This document shows, piece after piece, positions 26,007-34,672 of a stretch of 64,000 nt of DNA. A program made the position numbers and the translations under genes. Source of the stretch: Streptomyces fumanus (GTDB lineage: Bacteria; Actinomycetota; Actinomycetes; Streptomycetales; Streptomycetaceae); contig NZ_BNBI01000002.1 in the NCBI RefSeq assembly GCF_014655295.1, forward strand, positions 310,001 through 374,000. The letters run 5' to 3'. The stretch's first letter is position 1. Each line of letters opens with the position of its first letter. Under the pieces are notes generated by a model. That model saw only the letters and a list, made by a program, of their open reading frames with translations, did no database searches and was not told where the DNA came from.

Positions 26007-27623
26007 ATGGCGGCCACTGGATCAGAGAAGCAGGGTGGCAAGGCGTTCTACGTCACCACCCCCATCTACTACGTAAACGACGCTCCTCACCTGGGCCACG
26101 CCTATACGACCGTCGCAGGGGACGTGCTCACCCGCTGGCACCGTCAGCGCGGCGAGAAGGTGTGGTACCTCACCGGCACGGACGAGCACGGTCAGAAGAT
26201 CATGCGCACCGCGGAGGCGAACGGCGTCAGCCCGCAGCAGTGGGCGGACAAGCTCGTCGACGAGGCATGGAAGCCCCTCTGGGACCACCTCGACATCGCG
26301 AACGACGATTTCATCCGGACCACGCAGAAGCGGCACACCGACCGCGTCCAGGAATTCGTGCAGGACCTGTACGACAAGGGCGAGATCTACAAGGGCGGCT
26401 ACGAGGGCCCGTACTGCGTGGGCTGCGAGGAGTACAAGCTCCCCGGCGAGCTGCTCGACGGCGAGGGCGAGTACGCGGGCCAGAAGCTGTGCCCGATCCA
26501 CAAGAAGCCGGTGGAGATCCTCAGCGAGGAGAACTACTTCTTCAAGCTGAGCGCGTACGGCGAGAAGCTCCTCGCCCACTACGAGGCCAACCCGGGCTTC
26601 ATCCAGCCCGAGTCCGCGCGCAACGAGGTCGTGAACTTCGTCCGCCAGGGCCTCCAGGACCTCTCCATCTCCCGCTCGACCTTCGACTGGGGCATCCCGA
26701 TCCCCTGGGACGAGAAGCACGTCATCTACGTGTGGGTCGACGCGCTGCTGAACTACGCCACGGCGGTCGGCTACAACGAGAACCAGGCGAAGTTCGAGGA
26801 GACCTTCCCCGCCGACGTGCACCTGGTCGGCAAGGACATCCTCCGCTTCCACGCGGTGATCTGGCCCGCGATGCTGATGGCGCAGGGCCTCCCGCTGCCC
26901 GGCAAGGTCGCCGCCAACGGCTGGCTGATGGTCGGCGGCGAGAAGATGTCGAAGTCCAACCTGACCGGCATCAAGCCGCAGGACCTCACCTCGCACTTCG
27001 GCGTGGACGCCTACCGCTGGTACTTCCTGCGGGCGATCGCCTTCGGCCAGGACGGCTCGTTCTCCTGGGAGGACTTCTCCGCCCGCTACACCAGCGAGCT
27101 GGCCAACGACTACGGCAACCTGGCCTCCCGCGTCGCCGCGATGGTCGGCAAGTACTTCGGCGGCGAGCTGCCGGAAGCCACGGCCGACGGCGAGGCGGAG
27201 CGGGCGATCCACGACGGCCTGGCGAAGGCGGTCGCGGAGGCGGACCGCCGCATCGGCGAGGAGCTGGACTTCCAGGGCGGCATCCTGGCCGTCCTCGACT
27301 TCGTCAAGCAGGTCAACGGCTACATCACCGAGCAGGAGCCCTGGAAGGTCGCCAAGGACGACTCGCCCGAGGGCAAGGCCCGGCTGGCGACCATCCTCTA
27401 CACGGCCGCCGAGTCGCTGCGTGCCGTCGCCGTCCTGCTGAACCCGGTGATGCCGGAGACCTCGCAGAAGCTGTGGGACTCCCTCGGCGCCGAGGCGTCG
27501 CTGGGCGCCCTCGCCGAGCAGCGGGTCCAGGACGCGGCCGACTGGGGCCGCCTCCCGGCCGGCTCGACGGTCACCAAGGGCGCGGTCCTCTTCCCGCGTC
27601 TTGAGGAGAAGCCGACCGCGTAA
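26007..27623 (+). CDS. metG: Methionyl-tRNA synthetase
   Basis: 538 aa class I synthetase charging tRNA-Met with methionine. It has the HIGH motif variant HLGH (28-31), KMSKS (313-317), and a zinc site from Cys137, Cys140, Cys162 and His165 in the connective domain. The C-terminal anticodon-binding helical domain is present, and the extra dimerisation domain of E. coli MetRS is absent, as usual for actinobacteria. ATG 26007 matches the conserved N-terminus (AFYVTTPIYYVND). A strong terminator follows. Confidence 0.98.
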   Translation: MAATGSEKQGGKAFYVTTPIYYVNDAPHLGHAYTTVAGDVLTRWHRQRGEKVWYLTGTDEHGQKIMRTAEANGVSPQQWADKLVDEAWKPLWDHLDIANDDFIRTTQKRHTDRVQEFVQDLYDKGEIYKGGYEGPYCVGCEEYKLPGELLDGEGEYAGQKLCPIHKKPVEILSEENYFFKLSAYGEKLLAHYEANPGFIQPESARNEVVNFVRQGLQDLSISRSTFDWGIPIPWDEKHVIYVWVDALLNYATAVGYNENQAKFEETFPADVHLVGKDILRFHAVIWPAMLMAQGLPLPGKVAANGWLMVGGEKMSKSNLTGIKPQDLTSHFGVDAYRWYFLRAIAFGQDGSFSWEDFSARYTSELANDYGNLASRVAAMVGKYFGGELPEATADGEAERAIHDGLAKAVAEADRRIGEELDFQGGILAVLDFVKQVNGYITEQEPWKVAKDDSPEGKARLATILYTAAESLRAVAVLLNPVMPETSQKLWDSLGAEASLGALAEQRVQDAADWGRLPAGSTVTKGAVLFPRLEEKPTA

Positions 27624-27636
27624 CGCGCTTGCCACA

Positions 27637-27681
27637 AGCGAGGGGCCGGGGAGGTCACGATCTTCTCCCCGGCCCCTCGCT
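27637..27681 (+). terminator. metG terminator, 17-bp perfect stem
   Basis: AGCGAGGGGCCGGGGAG (27637-27653) pairs with CTCCCCGGCCCCTCGCT (27665-27681) across an 11-base loop, starting 14 bp after the metG stop. Confidence 0.88.
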
Positions 27682-27728
27682 CTGCGACGATCCCCCCAGA
27701 CGCCCACATGCTCCCGGGGGGATCACCC

Positions 27729-28094
27729 ATGGCACTGTTCGGCAACGCGCACAGCATCGACCCGCTCCAGGCCCAGCAGGAGTACGCCCGGCTGCTCGGC
27801 CGGGACGAGCGGGTCTACGCGGCCTACCTGCTGATCCGCGACACCATCCTGCTCACCGACCGCCGCCTGATCCTGATCGACAAGCAGGGCCTGACCGGCA
27901 AGAAGACGGAGTACCACTCCGTGCCGTACCGCAGCATCAGCCACTTCTCGGTGGAGACGGCCGGCCACTTCGACCTCGACGCCGAACTGAAGATCTGGCT
28001 CTCCGGCAACCCCACCCCGATCGAGAAGACCTTCACCAAGGGCGTCGACATCTACGAGGTCCAGGCCATCCTCACCCAGTTCGTCACCGGCTGA
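27729..28094 (+). CDS. Bacterial PH-domain protein
   Basis: 121-aa soluble protein of the bacterial pleckstrin-homology type ('AAYLLIRDTILLTDRRLILID', 'YHSVPYRSISHFSVETAG', 'DAELKIWLSG', C-terminal helix 'YEVQAILTQFVTG'). These domains form rings or act as scaffolds; the ligand is unknown. ATG 27729 follows GGGGGATCACCC. Its last 11 bases overlap the end of the convergent DUF397 gene. Confidence 0.88.
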   Translation: MALFGNAHSIDPLQAQQEYARLLGRDERVYAAYLLIRDTILLTDRRLILIDKQGLTGKKTEYHSVPYRSISHFSVETAGHFDLDAELKIWLSGNPTPIEKTFTKGVDIYEVQAILTQFVTG

Positions 28095-28293
28095 ACCCAC
28101 CAACGAACCCCACCCACGCCTCCGGCGCGACCGCGAGGCGGGGACCGGCGTCCCGGTACTTGGAGTCCCGGACGTGAACAGTGCCGGGAGCGTGGGCGAC
28201 TTCAACGCAGGAGTTACCGTCATTGCCGCCGCTGTAACTGCTCTTGAACCACGCCAACTCGGAGGTGTCCCCAGCAGTGGCCTTGCGGATCAT
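28084..28293 (-). CDS. DUF397 small protein (WhiJ-cluster partner)
   Basis: 69 aa with the typical DUF397 pattern: 'LAWFKSSYSGGNDGNSCVEVA' split around an Asn-rich turn, 'VHVRDSKYRDAGPRLAV' and 'AWVGFV'. DUF397 proteins are encoded with WhiJ-like XRE regulators in many Streptomyces clusters and are thought to antagonise them. The ATG overlaps the XRE stop (ATGA, 28290-28293), giving coupled translation. Its 3' end overlaps the PH-domain gene. Confidence 0.93.
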   Translation of the reverse strand: MIRKATAGDTSELAWFKSSYSGGNDGNSCVEVAHAPGTVHVRDSKYRDAGPRLAVAPEAWVGFVGGFSR

Positions 28294-29165
28294 GTTTCTC
28301 CCAGCAGTTGCTCGATGAGGGTCAGCGACTCCCGGGGCGAGAGCGCCTGAGCCCGGATGGTGCCATACCGCAGTTCGAGGATGCGCAGGTGCTTGGGGTC
28401 GTGGACCGGCCGACCGTTGAACGCACCGTCTGAGCGACCCACCGCCGTACCGTCCGCGAACTTCAGCAGCTCGATACGCCCGTCCAGCCCGGAGTGAGTG
28501 TCACAGTTCATCGGCATCACTTGCAGTACGACGTTGTGCAACCGGCCCACTTGAAGCAGGCGTTCGAGCTGCTGACGCCACACCATTCTGCCCCCGATGG
28601 GGCGCCGCACCACGCCCTCTTCCAGGACGAAACTGAGCGCGGGTGCCGGGTCGCGTGCGAATACCGACTGCCGTGCCACACGAGCCGTGACCATGCGTTC
28701 CACGTCATCCGGCGAGTACGGCGGCTGCGCCGCCCCGATGACGGATCGAGCATGCTCTTGCGTCTGCAACAACCCGGCGATGATGTTGCACTCGTACAGC
28801 GCGATCTCGACAGCCGTGGCCTCCATCTTGGCCAATGCCCGCACCTTCTTCGGGTACCGGACCTTGGCCACATCCTCCTTCATCGCCGCGATCAGCCCAT
28901 CCGCCCCCAGCACTTCGTCCGCCCTGTCCAGGAACTCAGGTCGGGGGATCCGCTTGCCGCCCTCGATCTTGTAGACGAGGGCCTCGCCGTACCCCACGGC
29001 CTTGCCGAACTCGCCGGCGCGCATCCCCACCGCTTCCCGCCGCAGCTTCAACTGCCGCCCCACCGTGGCGATCACCGCGACGCCCCACTCGTCGTCCGGA
29101 TCCACCTCCCACCCCGGCTCGTCAGCCTCGGTCCTCAGGTGCCGAACCTCACCGTCCACCGACAT
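28290..29165 (-). CDS. WhiJ-like XRE regulator with Scr1-type C-terminal domain
   Basis: 291 aa from ATG 29165, with GGAGGGG seven bases upstream. An N-terminal XRE helix-turn-helix (about 30-90, 'LKLRREAVGMRAGEFGKAVG', 'VYKIEGGKRIPRPEF') is followed by a DUF5753-type ligand/partner domain (about 110-285; 'LYECNIIAGLLQTQEHAR', 'VLQVMPMNCDTHSGLDG'). Paralogues of this type (WhiJ) influence sporulation together with a DUF397 protein and an AbaA/ATPase-like partner, matching the genes on each side here. Confidence 0.93.
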   Translation of the reverse strand: MSVDGEVRHLRTEADEPGWEVDPDDEWGVAVIATVGRQLKLRREAVGMRAGEFGKAVGYGEALVYKIEGGKRIPRPEFLDRADEVLGADGLIAAMKEDVAKVRYPKKVRALAKMEATAVEIALYECNIIAGLLQTQEHARSVIGAAQPPYSPDDVERMVTARVARQSVFARDPAPALSFVLEEGVVRRPIGGRMVWRQQLERLLQVGRLHNVVLQVMPMNCDTHSGLDGRIELLKFADGTAVGRSDGAFNGRPVHDPKHLRILELRYGTIRAQALSPRESLTLIEQLLGET

Positions 29166-29188
29166 GCGCGCCCCTCCGTCGTACCGCT

Positions 29189-29280
29189 CCGTACGCACCG
29201 CCCCCGACAAGCCGGACACCGCTGGACAACCAGCGGACAGTCACCGTACGCAACGGGGCGATCCCTTCACACCGTACGCA
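29189..29280. promoter_or_regulatory. Probable operator region of the WhiJ-like cluster
   Basis: A perfect inverted repeat CCGCTGG-ACAA-CCAGCGG lies at 29219-29236, and the 9-bp word CCGTACGCA occurs three times at 29189, 29244 and 29272, within the 136-bp divergent region. These are candidate sites for the XRE protein, controlling both directions. Confidence 0.55.
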
Positions 29281-29301
29281 CGCCCAGCCACGCTGAGTGA
29301 C

Positions 29302-29808
29302 GTGAATGAGCAATTCCCCCCACCCGGCAGCCCGATCCACGAGTACAGCGTGCTGCTGTCACCGACACCGCGGGGCGCCCGCCTCGCCCGGCTGCTGGCC
29401 ACGGAGCAACTGCGCACCTGGGGTCTCCCGTCGGACCCGGCGGCGCTGATCGTGGCGGAGCTGGCGAACAACGCGGCGACGCACGGCCGCGTGCCGGGTC
29501 GGTGCTACCGGCTGCTGCTCCACGTCATCGGCGGCACGCTCCGCGTCGAGGTCACGGACACTCGCGGTGACCGGCTCCCGCGCCTCCGCCCCCCGCAGCC
29601 GACGCAGAAAGGCGGCCGGGGCATGACCTTGGTGGACGCCCTGGCCGACCGCTGGGGAGTGATCCCGGGCCCGCCACCCTGCAAAACGGTGTGGGCGGAA
29701 CTCACCGTCCCGCCCCGACAACCCGGCCACCCAGGACCCGGTCCGACCTGCGCCCCGGCTCCCGGCCGCTGCCGCGACTGCCGTACCGAGCCCGGCGAGA
29801 CCGCATGA
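29302..29808 (+). CDS. HATPase_c_2 (RsbW/anti-sigma-like) ATP-binding protein
   Basis: 168 aa from GTG 29302. GHKL-type ATPase motifs are visible: N-box 'LIVAELANNAATHG' (about 52-65), 'RVEVTDTRGDRLP' (G1-like) and 'KGGRGMTLVDALADRWGV' (G2). Proteins of this family act as serine kinases or anti-sigma factors and accompany WhiJ/DUF397 pairs. The C-terminal 25 residues are Pro/Cys-rich (two Cys near CRDC). It is divergent from the XRE gene. No strong ribosome site is seen. Confidence 0.88.
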   Translation: MNEQFPPPGSPIHEYSVLLSPTPRGARLARLLATEQLRTWGLPSDPAALIVAELANNAATHGRVPGRCYRLLLHVIGGTLRVEVTDTRGDRLPRLRPPQPTQKGGRGMTLVDALADRWGVIPGPPPCKTVWAELTVPPRQPGHPGPGPTCAPAPGRCRDCRTEPGETA

Positions 29809-29870
29809 AGACATGGACGCCCGCCCCGGCGGCGCCGGATACCCTGGCAGGGGTACTCCTGGAGGACACC

Positions 29871-30218
29871 ATGAGCACACTGCCTGAGCACGGACGCGAG
29901 CTGATCCCCCGCCCCGAGCAGACGCCCGAGGCCCTGCGCACGGCGCTCGCCGCCGTGGCTCCGGGCCGCCTCGCGGAGATGCAGGCCACGAAGGACGAGG
30001 CGTTCGCCAAGGCGGTCGAGTGGCAGTCCCTGAGCCCCGTGCAGAGCTGGGTTCTCCGCTGGGCCCGGGACATCGAGATCGCCCGCCGCCCCGACCTGTC
30101 CGCCCGCTTCGAGCACGCGCGGGGCAGGCTGGAGGACGACGACCCCGCCACTGCCGAAGAGGCACTCCGGGAGCTGACCGCCGTGCTGGACGAAGCGATG
30201 AAGGCAGTGCGCGGTTGA
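29871..30218 (+). CDS. DUF6247-family protein, possible antitoxin
   Basis: 115-aa acidic helical protein with the DUF6247 pattern ('RPEQTPEALRTALAAVAPGRL', 'MQATKDEAFAKAVE', 'SLSPVQSWVLRWARDIEIAR'). ATG 29871 is five bases after CTGGAGGACACC-type ribosome site. Its stop overlaps the TTG start of the next small gene (TTGA), a layout typical of antitoxin-toxin operons. Antitoxin function is inference from the neighbour. Confidence 0.8.
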   Translation: MSTLPEHGRELIPRPEQTPEALRTALAAVAPGRLAEMQATKDEAFAKAVEWQSLSPVQSWVLRWARDIEIARRPDLSARFEHARGRLEDDDPATAEEALRELTAVLDEAMKAVRG

Positions 30219-30472
30219 GCTGGAAGTGGGAGTACGCCTTCGGCGCGGAGGAAGCAGCCCGCAGGGCTCCCGCCGACTTCCTCGCCCAGGTGGAACGGAA
30301 GGCGGACGAGCTGGTCAGAGCCGCTGAGGCACTCCACCTCCACGGCCGGGCCCACCAAGGCATCGATCCGGAGGGTGCCGACGTCATCGTGCCGGGCGGC
30401 ATGTTCAGATACCAGATCGTCGTACGCAGCGAGCGGGTCTACGTCGTACAGCTCACCTACCTGGGTTTTTGA
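30215..30472 (+). CDS. RelE/ParE-like small protein, possible toxin
   Basis: 85 aa from TTG 30215, overlapping the preceding stop. The strand/helix order, with a final beta hairpin 'MFRYQIVVRSERVYVVQLTYLGF' read in two pieces, resembles RelE/ParE toxins, which end in strands of the form R-Y-x-V and V-x-V-x-x-x. Helices 'PADFLAQVERKADELVRAA' lie at the N-terminus. TTG start is inferred from the overlap; no ATG or GTG is available in frame nearby. Catalytic residues cannot be assigned with confidence. Confidence 0.68.
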   Translation: MSWKWEYAFGAEEAARRAPADFLAQVERKADELVRAAEALHLHGRAHQGIDPEGADVIVPGGMFRYQIVVRSERVYVVQLTYLGF

Positions 30473-30508
30473 GCAGCCGACCGCCCCGAGCTCTCCCCAG
30501 CCGCGCGA

Positions 30509-30540
30509 AAGCGCCCGGGCCCCCAAGGACCCGGGCGCTT
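30509..30540. terminator. Hairpin between convergent toxin-like gene and aspS
   Basis: AAGCGCCCGGG (30509-30519) pairs with CCCGGGCGCTT (30530-30540) around a 10-base loop. It lies 36 bp after the toxin-like stop and 17 bp before the aspS stop. Confidence 0.82.
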
Positions 30541-30556
30541 CACTAAGCCGCTCTCC

Positions 30557-32320
30557 CTACTTCGGCTGCGGCTTGCGCACCGAAAGGTGCAGCTCCCTCA
30601 GCCGGGACTCGTCCAGTTCCGTCGGCGCGCCCATCATCAGGTCCTGGGCGTTGCCGTTGAGCGGGAAGGCGATGGTCTCGCGGATGTTGGGCTCGTCGGC
30701 CAGCAGCATGACGATGCGGTCGACGCCGGGGGCGATGCCGCCGTGCGGCGGGGCGCCGAAGCGGAACGCGCGCAGCATGCCGGCGAACTCCCGCTCGACG
30801 GTCTCCGCGTCGTAGCCGGCGATCTCGAACGCCTTGAGCATGATGTCGGGCTCGTGGTTCCGGATCGCGCCGGAGGACAGCTCGACGCCGTTGCAGACGA
30901 TGTCGTACTGCCAGGCGAGGATGTCCAGCGGGTCCTGGCTCTCCAGGGCCTCCAGGCCGCCCTGCGGCATCGAGAACGGGTTGTGCGAGAAGTCGATCTT
31001 GCCGGTCTCCTCGTCCTTCTCGTACATCGGGAAGTCGACGATCCAGCAGAACCGGAAGACGTTCTCCTCGAAGTGCCGGGCGCGCTTGGCGGCCTCGACC
31101 CGCACCGCGCCCATGATCTTGGAGACCTCGTCGAACTCGCCCGCGCCGAAGAACACCGCGTGGCCGGCGGCCAGACCGAGCCGCTTGGTCAGCTCGGCGA
31201 CGTTCTCCTCGGTGAGGAACTTGGCGATCGGGCCGGTCAGCGAGCCGTCCTCGCCGACCCGGACCCAGGCCAGGCCCTTGGCGCCCTGGGAGACGGCGTA
31301 GTCGCCGAGCTGGTCGAAGAACTTGCGGGGCTGGCCGGAGACGTCCGGCACCGGCAGCGCGCGCACGTGCCGGCCGGCGAACGCCTTGAACTCCGAGCCC
31401 GCGAAGACATCGGTGATGTCCACCAGCTCCAGCTTGGCGCGCAGGTCCGGCTTGTCGGAGCCGTACTTCAGCATCGCCTCGCGGAACGGGATCCGCGGGA
31501 ACGGGGAGGTGACCTCGCGGCCGCCGCCGAACTCGGTGAACAGCTCGGTCATCAGCTTCTCGATCGGCTGGAAGACGTCCTCCTGCTCGACGAAGCTCAT
31601 CTCGACGTCGAGCTGGTAGAACTCGCCCGGCGAGCGGTCGGCGCGGGCGTCCTCGTCCCGGAAGCAGGGCGCGATCTGGAAGTACCGGTCGAAGCCGGAG
31701 ATCATCAGGAGCTGCTTGAACTGCTGCGGGGCCTGCGGCAGCGCGTAGAACCGGCCCGCGTGCAGCCGGGAGGGGACGACGAAGTCACGCGCGCCCTCGG
31801 GGGAGGTCGCGGTGAGGATCGGCGTCGCCATCTCGTTGAAGCCGAGCGCGACCATCTTGCTGCGGATCGCCGAGATGACCTGGGTGCGCAGCATGATGTT
31901 GCGGTGCATCCGCTCGCGGCGCAGGTCCAGGAAGCGGTACTCCAGGCGCCGCTCCTCGTTCACCCCGTCCTCGGCGTTGATGGTGAACGGCAGCGGCTGG
32001 GCGGCGCCCAGCAGCTCCACCTCGCTCACCTCGACCTCGACCTCGCCGGTGGGCAGGTCGGGGTTGACGTTCTCGGCGCCACGGGAGACGACCTTGCCGT
32101 CGACCCGGACCGTCGACTCCTTGGACAGCTTGTCCAGCGCCTCGTACGCCTCCGTACCCGGACGGGCGACGAGCTGGGTGATGCCGTAGTGATCGCGCAG
32201 ATCGATGAAGAGGATGCCGCCCAGGTCGCGCCGATTGTGCAGCCAGCCACTCAGCCGGACGTCGGTGCCGACGTCAGAGGCGCGGAGCTCGCCGCAGGTG
32301 TGGGACCTGTACCGATGCAT
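30557..32320 (-). CDS. aspS: Aspartyl-tRNA synthetase
   Basis: 587-aa class II synthetase. The N-terminal OB-fold anticodon domain (about 1-105, '[19 protein letters not shown]') leads to the catalytic core with motif 2 '[19 protein letters not shown]' (as FRDED/R-E-F-Y-Q-L-D) and motif 3 '[13 protein letters not shown]'. The bacterial GAD insertion lies between (about 285-425). At the position that is His31 in tRNA-nondiscriminating enzymes this protein has Leu (RRDLGG), as in discriminating E. coli AspRS. ATG 32320 matches the family start. Confidence 0.97.
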   Translation of the reverse strand: MHRYRSHTCGELRASDVGTDVRLSGWLHNRRDLGGILFIDLRDHYGITQLVARPGTEAYEALDKLSKESTVRVDGKVVSRGAENVNPDLPTGEVEVEVSEVELLGAAQPLPFTINAEDGVNEERRLEYRFLDLRRERMHRNIMLRTQVISAIRSKMVALGFNEMATPILTATSPEGARDFVVPSRLHAGRFYALPQAPQQFKQLLMISGFDRYFQIAPCFRDEDARADRSPGEFYQLDVEMSFVEQEDVFQPIEKLMTELFTEFGGGREVTSPFPRIPFREAMLKYGSDKPDLRAKLELVDITDVFAGSEFKAFAGRHVRALPVPDVSGQPRKFFDQLGDYAVSQGAKGLAWVRVGEDGSLTGPIAKFLTEENVAELTKRLGLAAGHAVFFGAGEFDEVSKIMGAVRVEAAKRARHFEENVFRFCWIVDFPMYEKDEETGKIDFSHNPFSMPQGGLEALESQDPLDILAWQYDIVCNGVELSSGAIRNHEPDIMLKAFEIAGYDAETVEREFAGMLRAFRFGAPPHGGIAPGVDRIVMLLADEPNIRETIAFPLNGNAQDLMMGAPTELDESRLRELHLSVRKPQPK

Positions 32321-32369
32321 CGTCGTTCATCCAGTCTTCGCGGATCGGGGGCGGTGTCTCACGGTGGGT

Positions 32370-32383
32370 GTTTCACGTGAAAC
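32370..32383. other. parS chromosome-segregation site
   Basis: GTTTCACGTGAAAC, a perfect 14-bp palindrome identical to the Streptomyces parS consensus bound by ParB, 49 bp upstream of the aspS start. A second identical site is at 63519. parS sites cluster near oriC in this genus. Confidence 0.95.
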
Positions 32384-32524
32384 AACCCCAGCGTACCGGG
32401 CACCCGCGTCCGGCTTCCTCCCCATTGGCTCCCCGTCGGCTCACCGTCGGTCCACCGTTGACTCCCCGCCGGCGCCGCCGGTGACCGGTGGCAGTCCCCG
32501 ATCACCTCTTCTTACAGTGGGGCA

Positions 32525-34672
32525 ATGCGCACTGGTGAGCCCCTGCCCGCCGTGGGGGACGTCCTGGCCGCCCTCGCGACCGGTCTGTGGCACTGGAACA
32601 CGGCCACCGGACTGGTCACGGTCGACGCCGAGGCGGCACGGCTGCTCGGGCTGCCCGCCCGGCGGGCGAGCCTCACCGAGGCCCAGGTCCGGGCCCGGCT
32701 GCACCCGGTCGACTGGAACGAGATCACCGGCGTGATCCGCCTCGCCTCCGCCGAGGGCACCCTCGCCGAGGTACGCGTCCGGATCATGGACCCCGAGACC
32801 GAGGGCCGGGTGATCCGCGTGGTGCGCAGCCGCTCCAAGCCCTCCTTCGACGCGGCCCGCAAGAGCTACGAGCTGATCGGCACCCTCCAGGAGGTCACCG
32901 AACCGGCCCCGGGCACCCCGGCCGGGCGCAGCGCGGTCACCGGCGACTGGCGTCGCTCGCGGGAGGCGTTCCTGCTGGACGCGGGCCGGGCGCTGGCCGA
33001 GGCCCGGTCGACGGAGGAGGTGCTCCGGGTCGCGGCCGGACTGTCGATGCCGGGGTTCTCCCCGGACGGCCTGGCGGTGTTCGGGGTGAGCGGCGACCGG
33101 TTGACGATCATCGGTCACCACGGGCAGCAGCAGGGCACCGAGCACCCGTTCATGGACATGTCCCTGGACACCGACTACCCGGCCGCCGAGGTGATCCGCA
33201 CCGGCCGCGCCGTCTACCTCTCCTCCCCGGAGGAGTACCGCTCCCGCTACCCGCTCGCCTGGCCGCTGGCCGAGCGCTTCCACCGGCACTCCTGGGCCTA
33301 TCTCCCGCTGACCGTGGCGGGCCGCACGATGGGTGCCTGGCTGGCCGCCTTCGCCTACCCGGTCGCGTTCACCCCGGACGAGCGCTCGGTGCTGACCACG
33401 GTGGCCCGGATGCTGGCGCAGGCCCTGTCCCGGGCGGGCGCCGCCGAGACCCAGCGGGAGCTGACCGACGGGCTCCAGCGCTCGATGCTGCCCATGCTGG
33501 GCCCCGAGATCCCCGGCGTCAGCCTCGCCGCCCGCTATGTCCCCACCGGCGGCGGGCTCCAGGTCGGCGGCGACTGGTACGACATGATCCCGCTGCCCCG
33601 GGGCCGCTTCGCGCTGGTCATCGGCGACGTCCAGGGGCACGACGTACGGGCGGCCGGGCTGATGGGCCAGTTGCGCATCGCCCTGCGCGCCTACGCCTCC
33701 GAGGGCCACCGCCCCGACGCGGTGCTCTCCCGCGCCTCCCGCTTCCTCTCCGGGCTCGCCCACTCCGACCAGGACCCGGGCGACCTGCGCTTCGCGACCT
33801 GCCTGTACGTGGAGGTCGACCCCGCCACCGGGACGGCGGAATGCGCGCGGGCCGGGCATCTGGACCCGGCGGTGCGCTTGGCGGACGGGACGGTGCTGTT
33901 CCGGGACACGGCGGGCGGGTTGCCGCTGGGTATCGACCCGGACTGCGACTACCCGATCACCCGGCTCACCCTGGAGCCCGGCGAGACGCTGCTGATGTGC
34001 ACGGACGGCCTGGTGGAGACCGGCGGGCACGACCTGGACTCGGGCTGGCGGCGGCTGCGCCGGGTGCTGGAGGAGCACGACGGCGGCATGGAGGAGCTGG
34101 CCGACGCGCTGGTCCGGGCGGTGCACGGGCCCTCCTCGCACCACGACACGGGGCCGCTCGCCGACCGGCGGGAGGACGACATCGCCCTGGTGCTGCTCTG
34201 CCGGGAGGGGCCCGGCAGTACGTGCGGCGAGGGCGGCGCCGCCCCGCTGCCGCCGGTGCGCCGCACCGCGCTGTCGGTGGCGCAGGCCGAGCCCGAGCGG
34301 ATCGCCATCGCCCGCCGGCATCTGCGGGAGCTGCTGCACGACTGGGCCAGCGAGGACCAGAAGGAGTCGGCGGTCCTGCTGCTCTCCGAGATGCTGACCA
34401 ACGTGCTGGTGCACACCGACGCCGACGCCCTGCTGGTCGCCGAGGTCACCGGTGCCCCGGGCGAGCGGCGGATCCGGGTCGAGGTCAGCGACACCGGCGA
34501 CGACCTGCCGCACCGGCGCCGGCCGGGCGAGATGGCGTCCTCCGGGCGCGGTCTGATGCTGATCGAGCTGCTCGCGGACGAGTGGGGGGTCGCCCCGCGC
34601 GGCGAGGGCAAGAGCATCTGGTTCGACCTCTACGAGTCCCCGGCGGAAGCACCGGCGCCCGTGTCGGCGTAG
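32525..34672 (+). CDS. PAS-GAF-SpoIIE phosphatase with C-terminal HATPase domain
   Basis: 715-aa cytoplasmic signalling protein: PAS (about 10-125), GAF (about 145-310), PP2C/SpoIIE phosphatase (about 325-565; 'VGGDWYDMIPLP', 'VIGDVQGHDVRAAGLM', 'LMCTDGLVETGG', 'DDIALVLL') and an anti-sigma-type HATPase (about 590-705; 'LLLSEMLTNVLVHT', 'SSGRGLMLIELLADEWGV'). It combines phosphatase and kinase-like domains of the partner-switching pathway in one chain. ATG 32525 lies seven bases after TACAGT, suggesting a leaderless transcript. Its last 43 bases overlap the convergent transporter gene. Confidence 0.92.
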   Translation: MRTGEPLPAVGDVLAALATGLWHWNTATGLVTVDAEAARLLGLPARRASLTEAQVRARLHPVDWNEITGVIRLASAEGTLAEVRVRIMDPETEGRVIRVVRSRSKPSFDAARKSYELIGTLQEVTEPAPGTPAGRSAVTGDWRRSREAFLLDAGRALAEARSTEEVLRVAAGLSMPGFSPDGLAVFGVSGDRLTIIGHHGQQQGTEHPFMDMSLDTDYPAAEVIRTGRAVYLSSPEEYRSRYPLAWPLAERFHRHSWAYLPLTVAGRTMGAWLAAFAYPVAFTPDERSVLTTVARMLAQALSRAGAAETQRELTDGLQRSMLPMLGPEIPGVSLAARYVPTGGGLQVGGDWYDMIPLPRGRFALVIGDVQGHDVRAAGLMGQLRIALRAYASEGHRPDAVLSRASRFLSGLAHSDQDPGDLRFATCLYVEVDPATGTAECARAGHLDPAVRLADGTVLFRDTAGGLPLGIDPDCDYPITRLTLEPGETLLMCTDGLVETGGHDLDSGWRRLRRVLEEHDGGMEELADALVRAVHGPSSHHDTGPLADRREDDIALVLLCREGPGSTCGEGGAAPLPPVRRTALSVAQAEPERIAIARRHLRELLHDWASEDQKESAVLLLSEMLTNVLVHTDADALLVAEVTGAPGERRIRVEVSDTGDDLPHRRRPGEMASSGRGLMLIELLADEWGVAPRGEGKSIWFDLYESPAEAPAPVSA

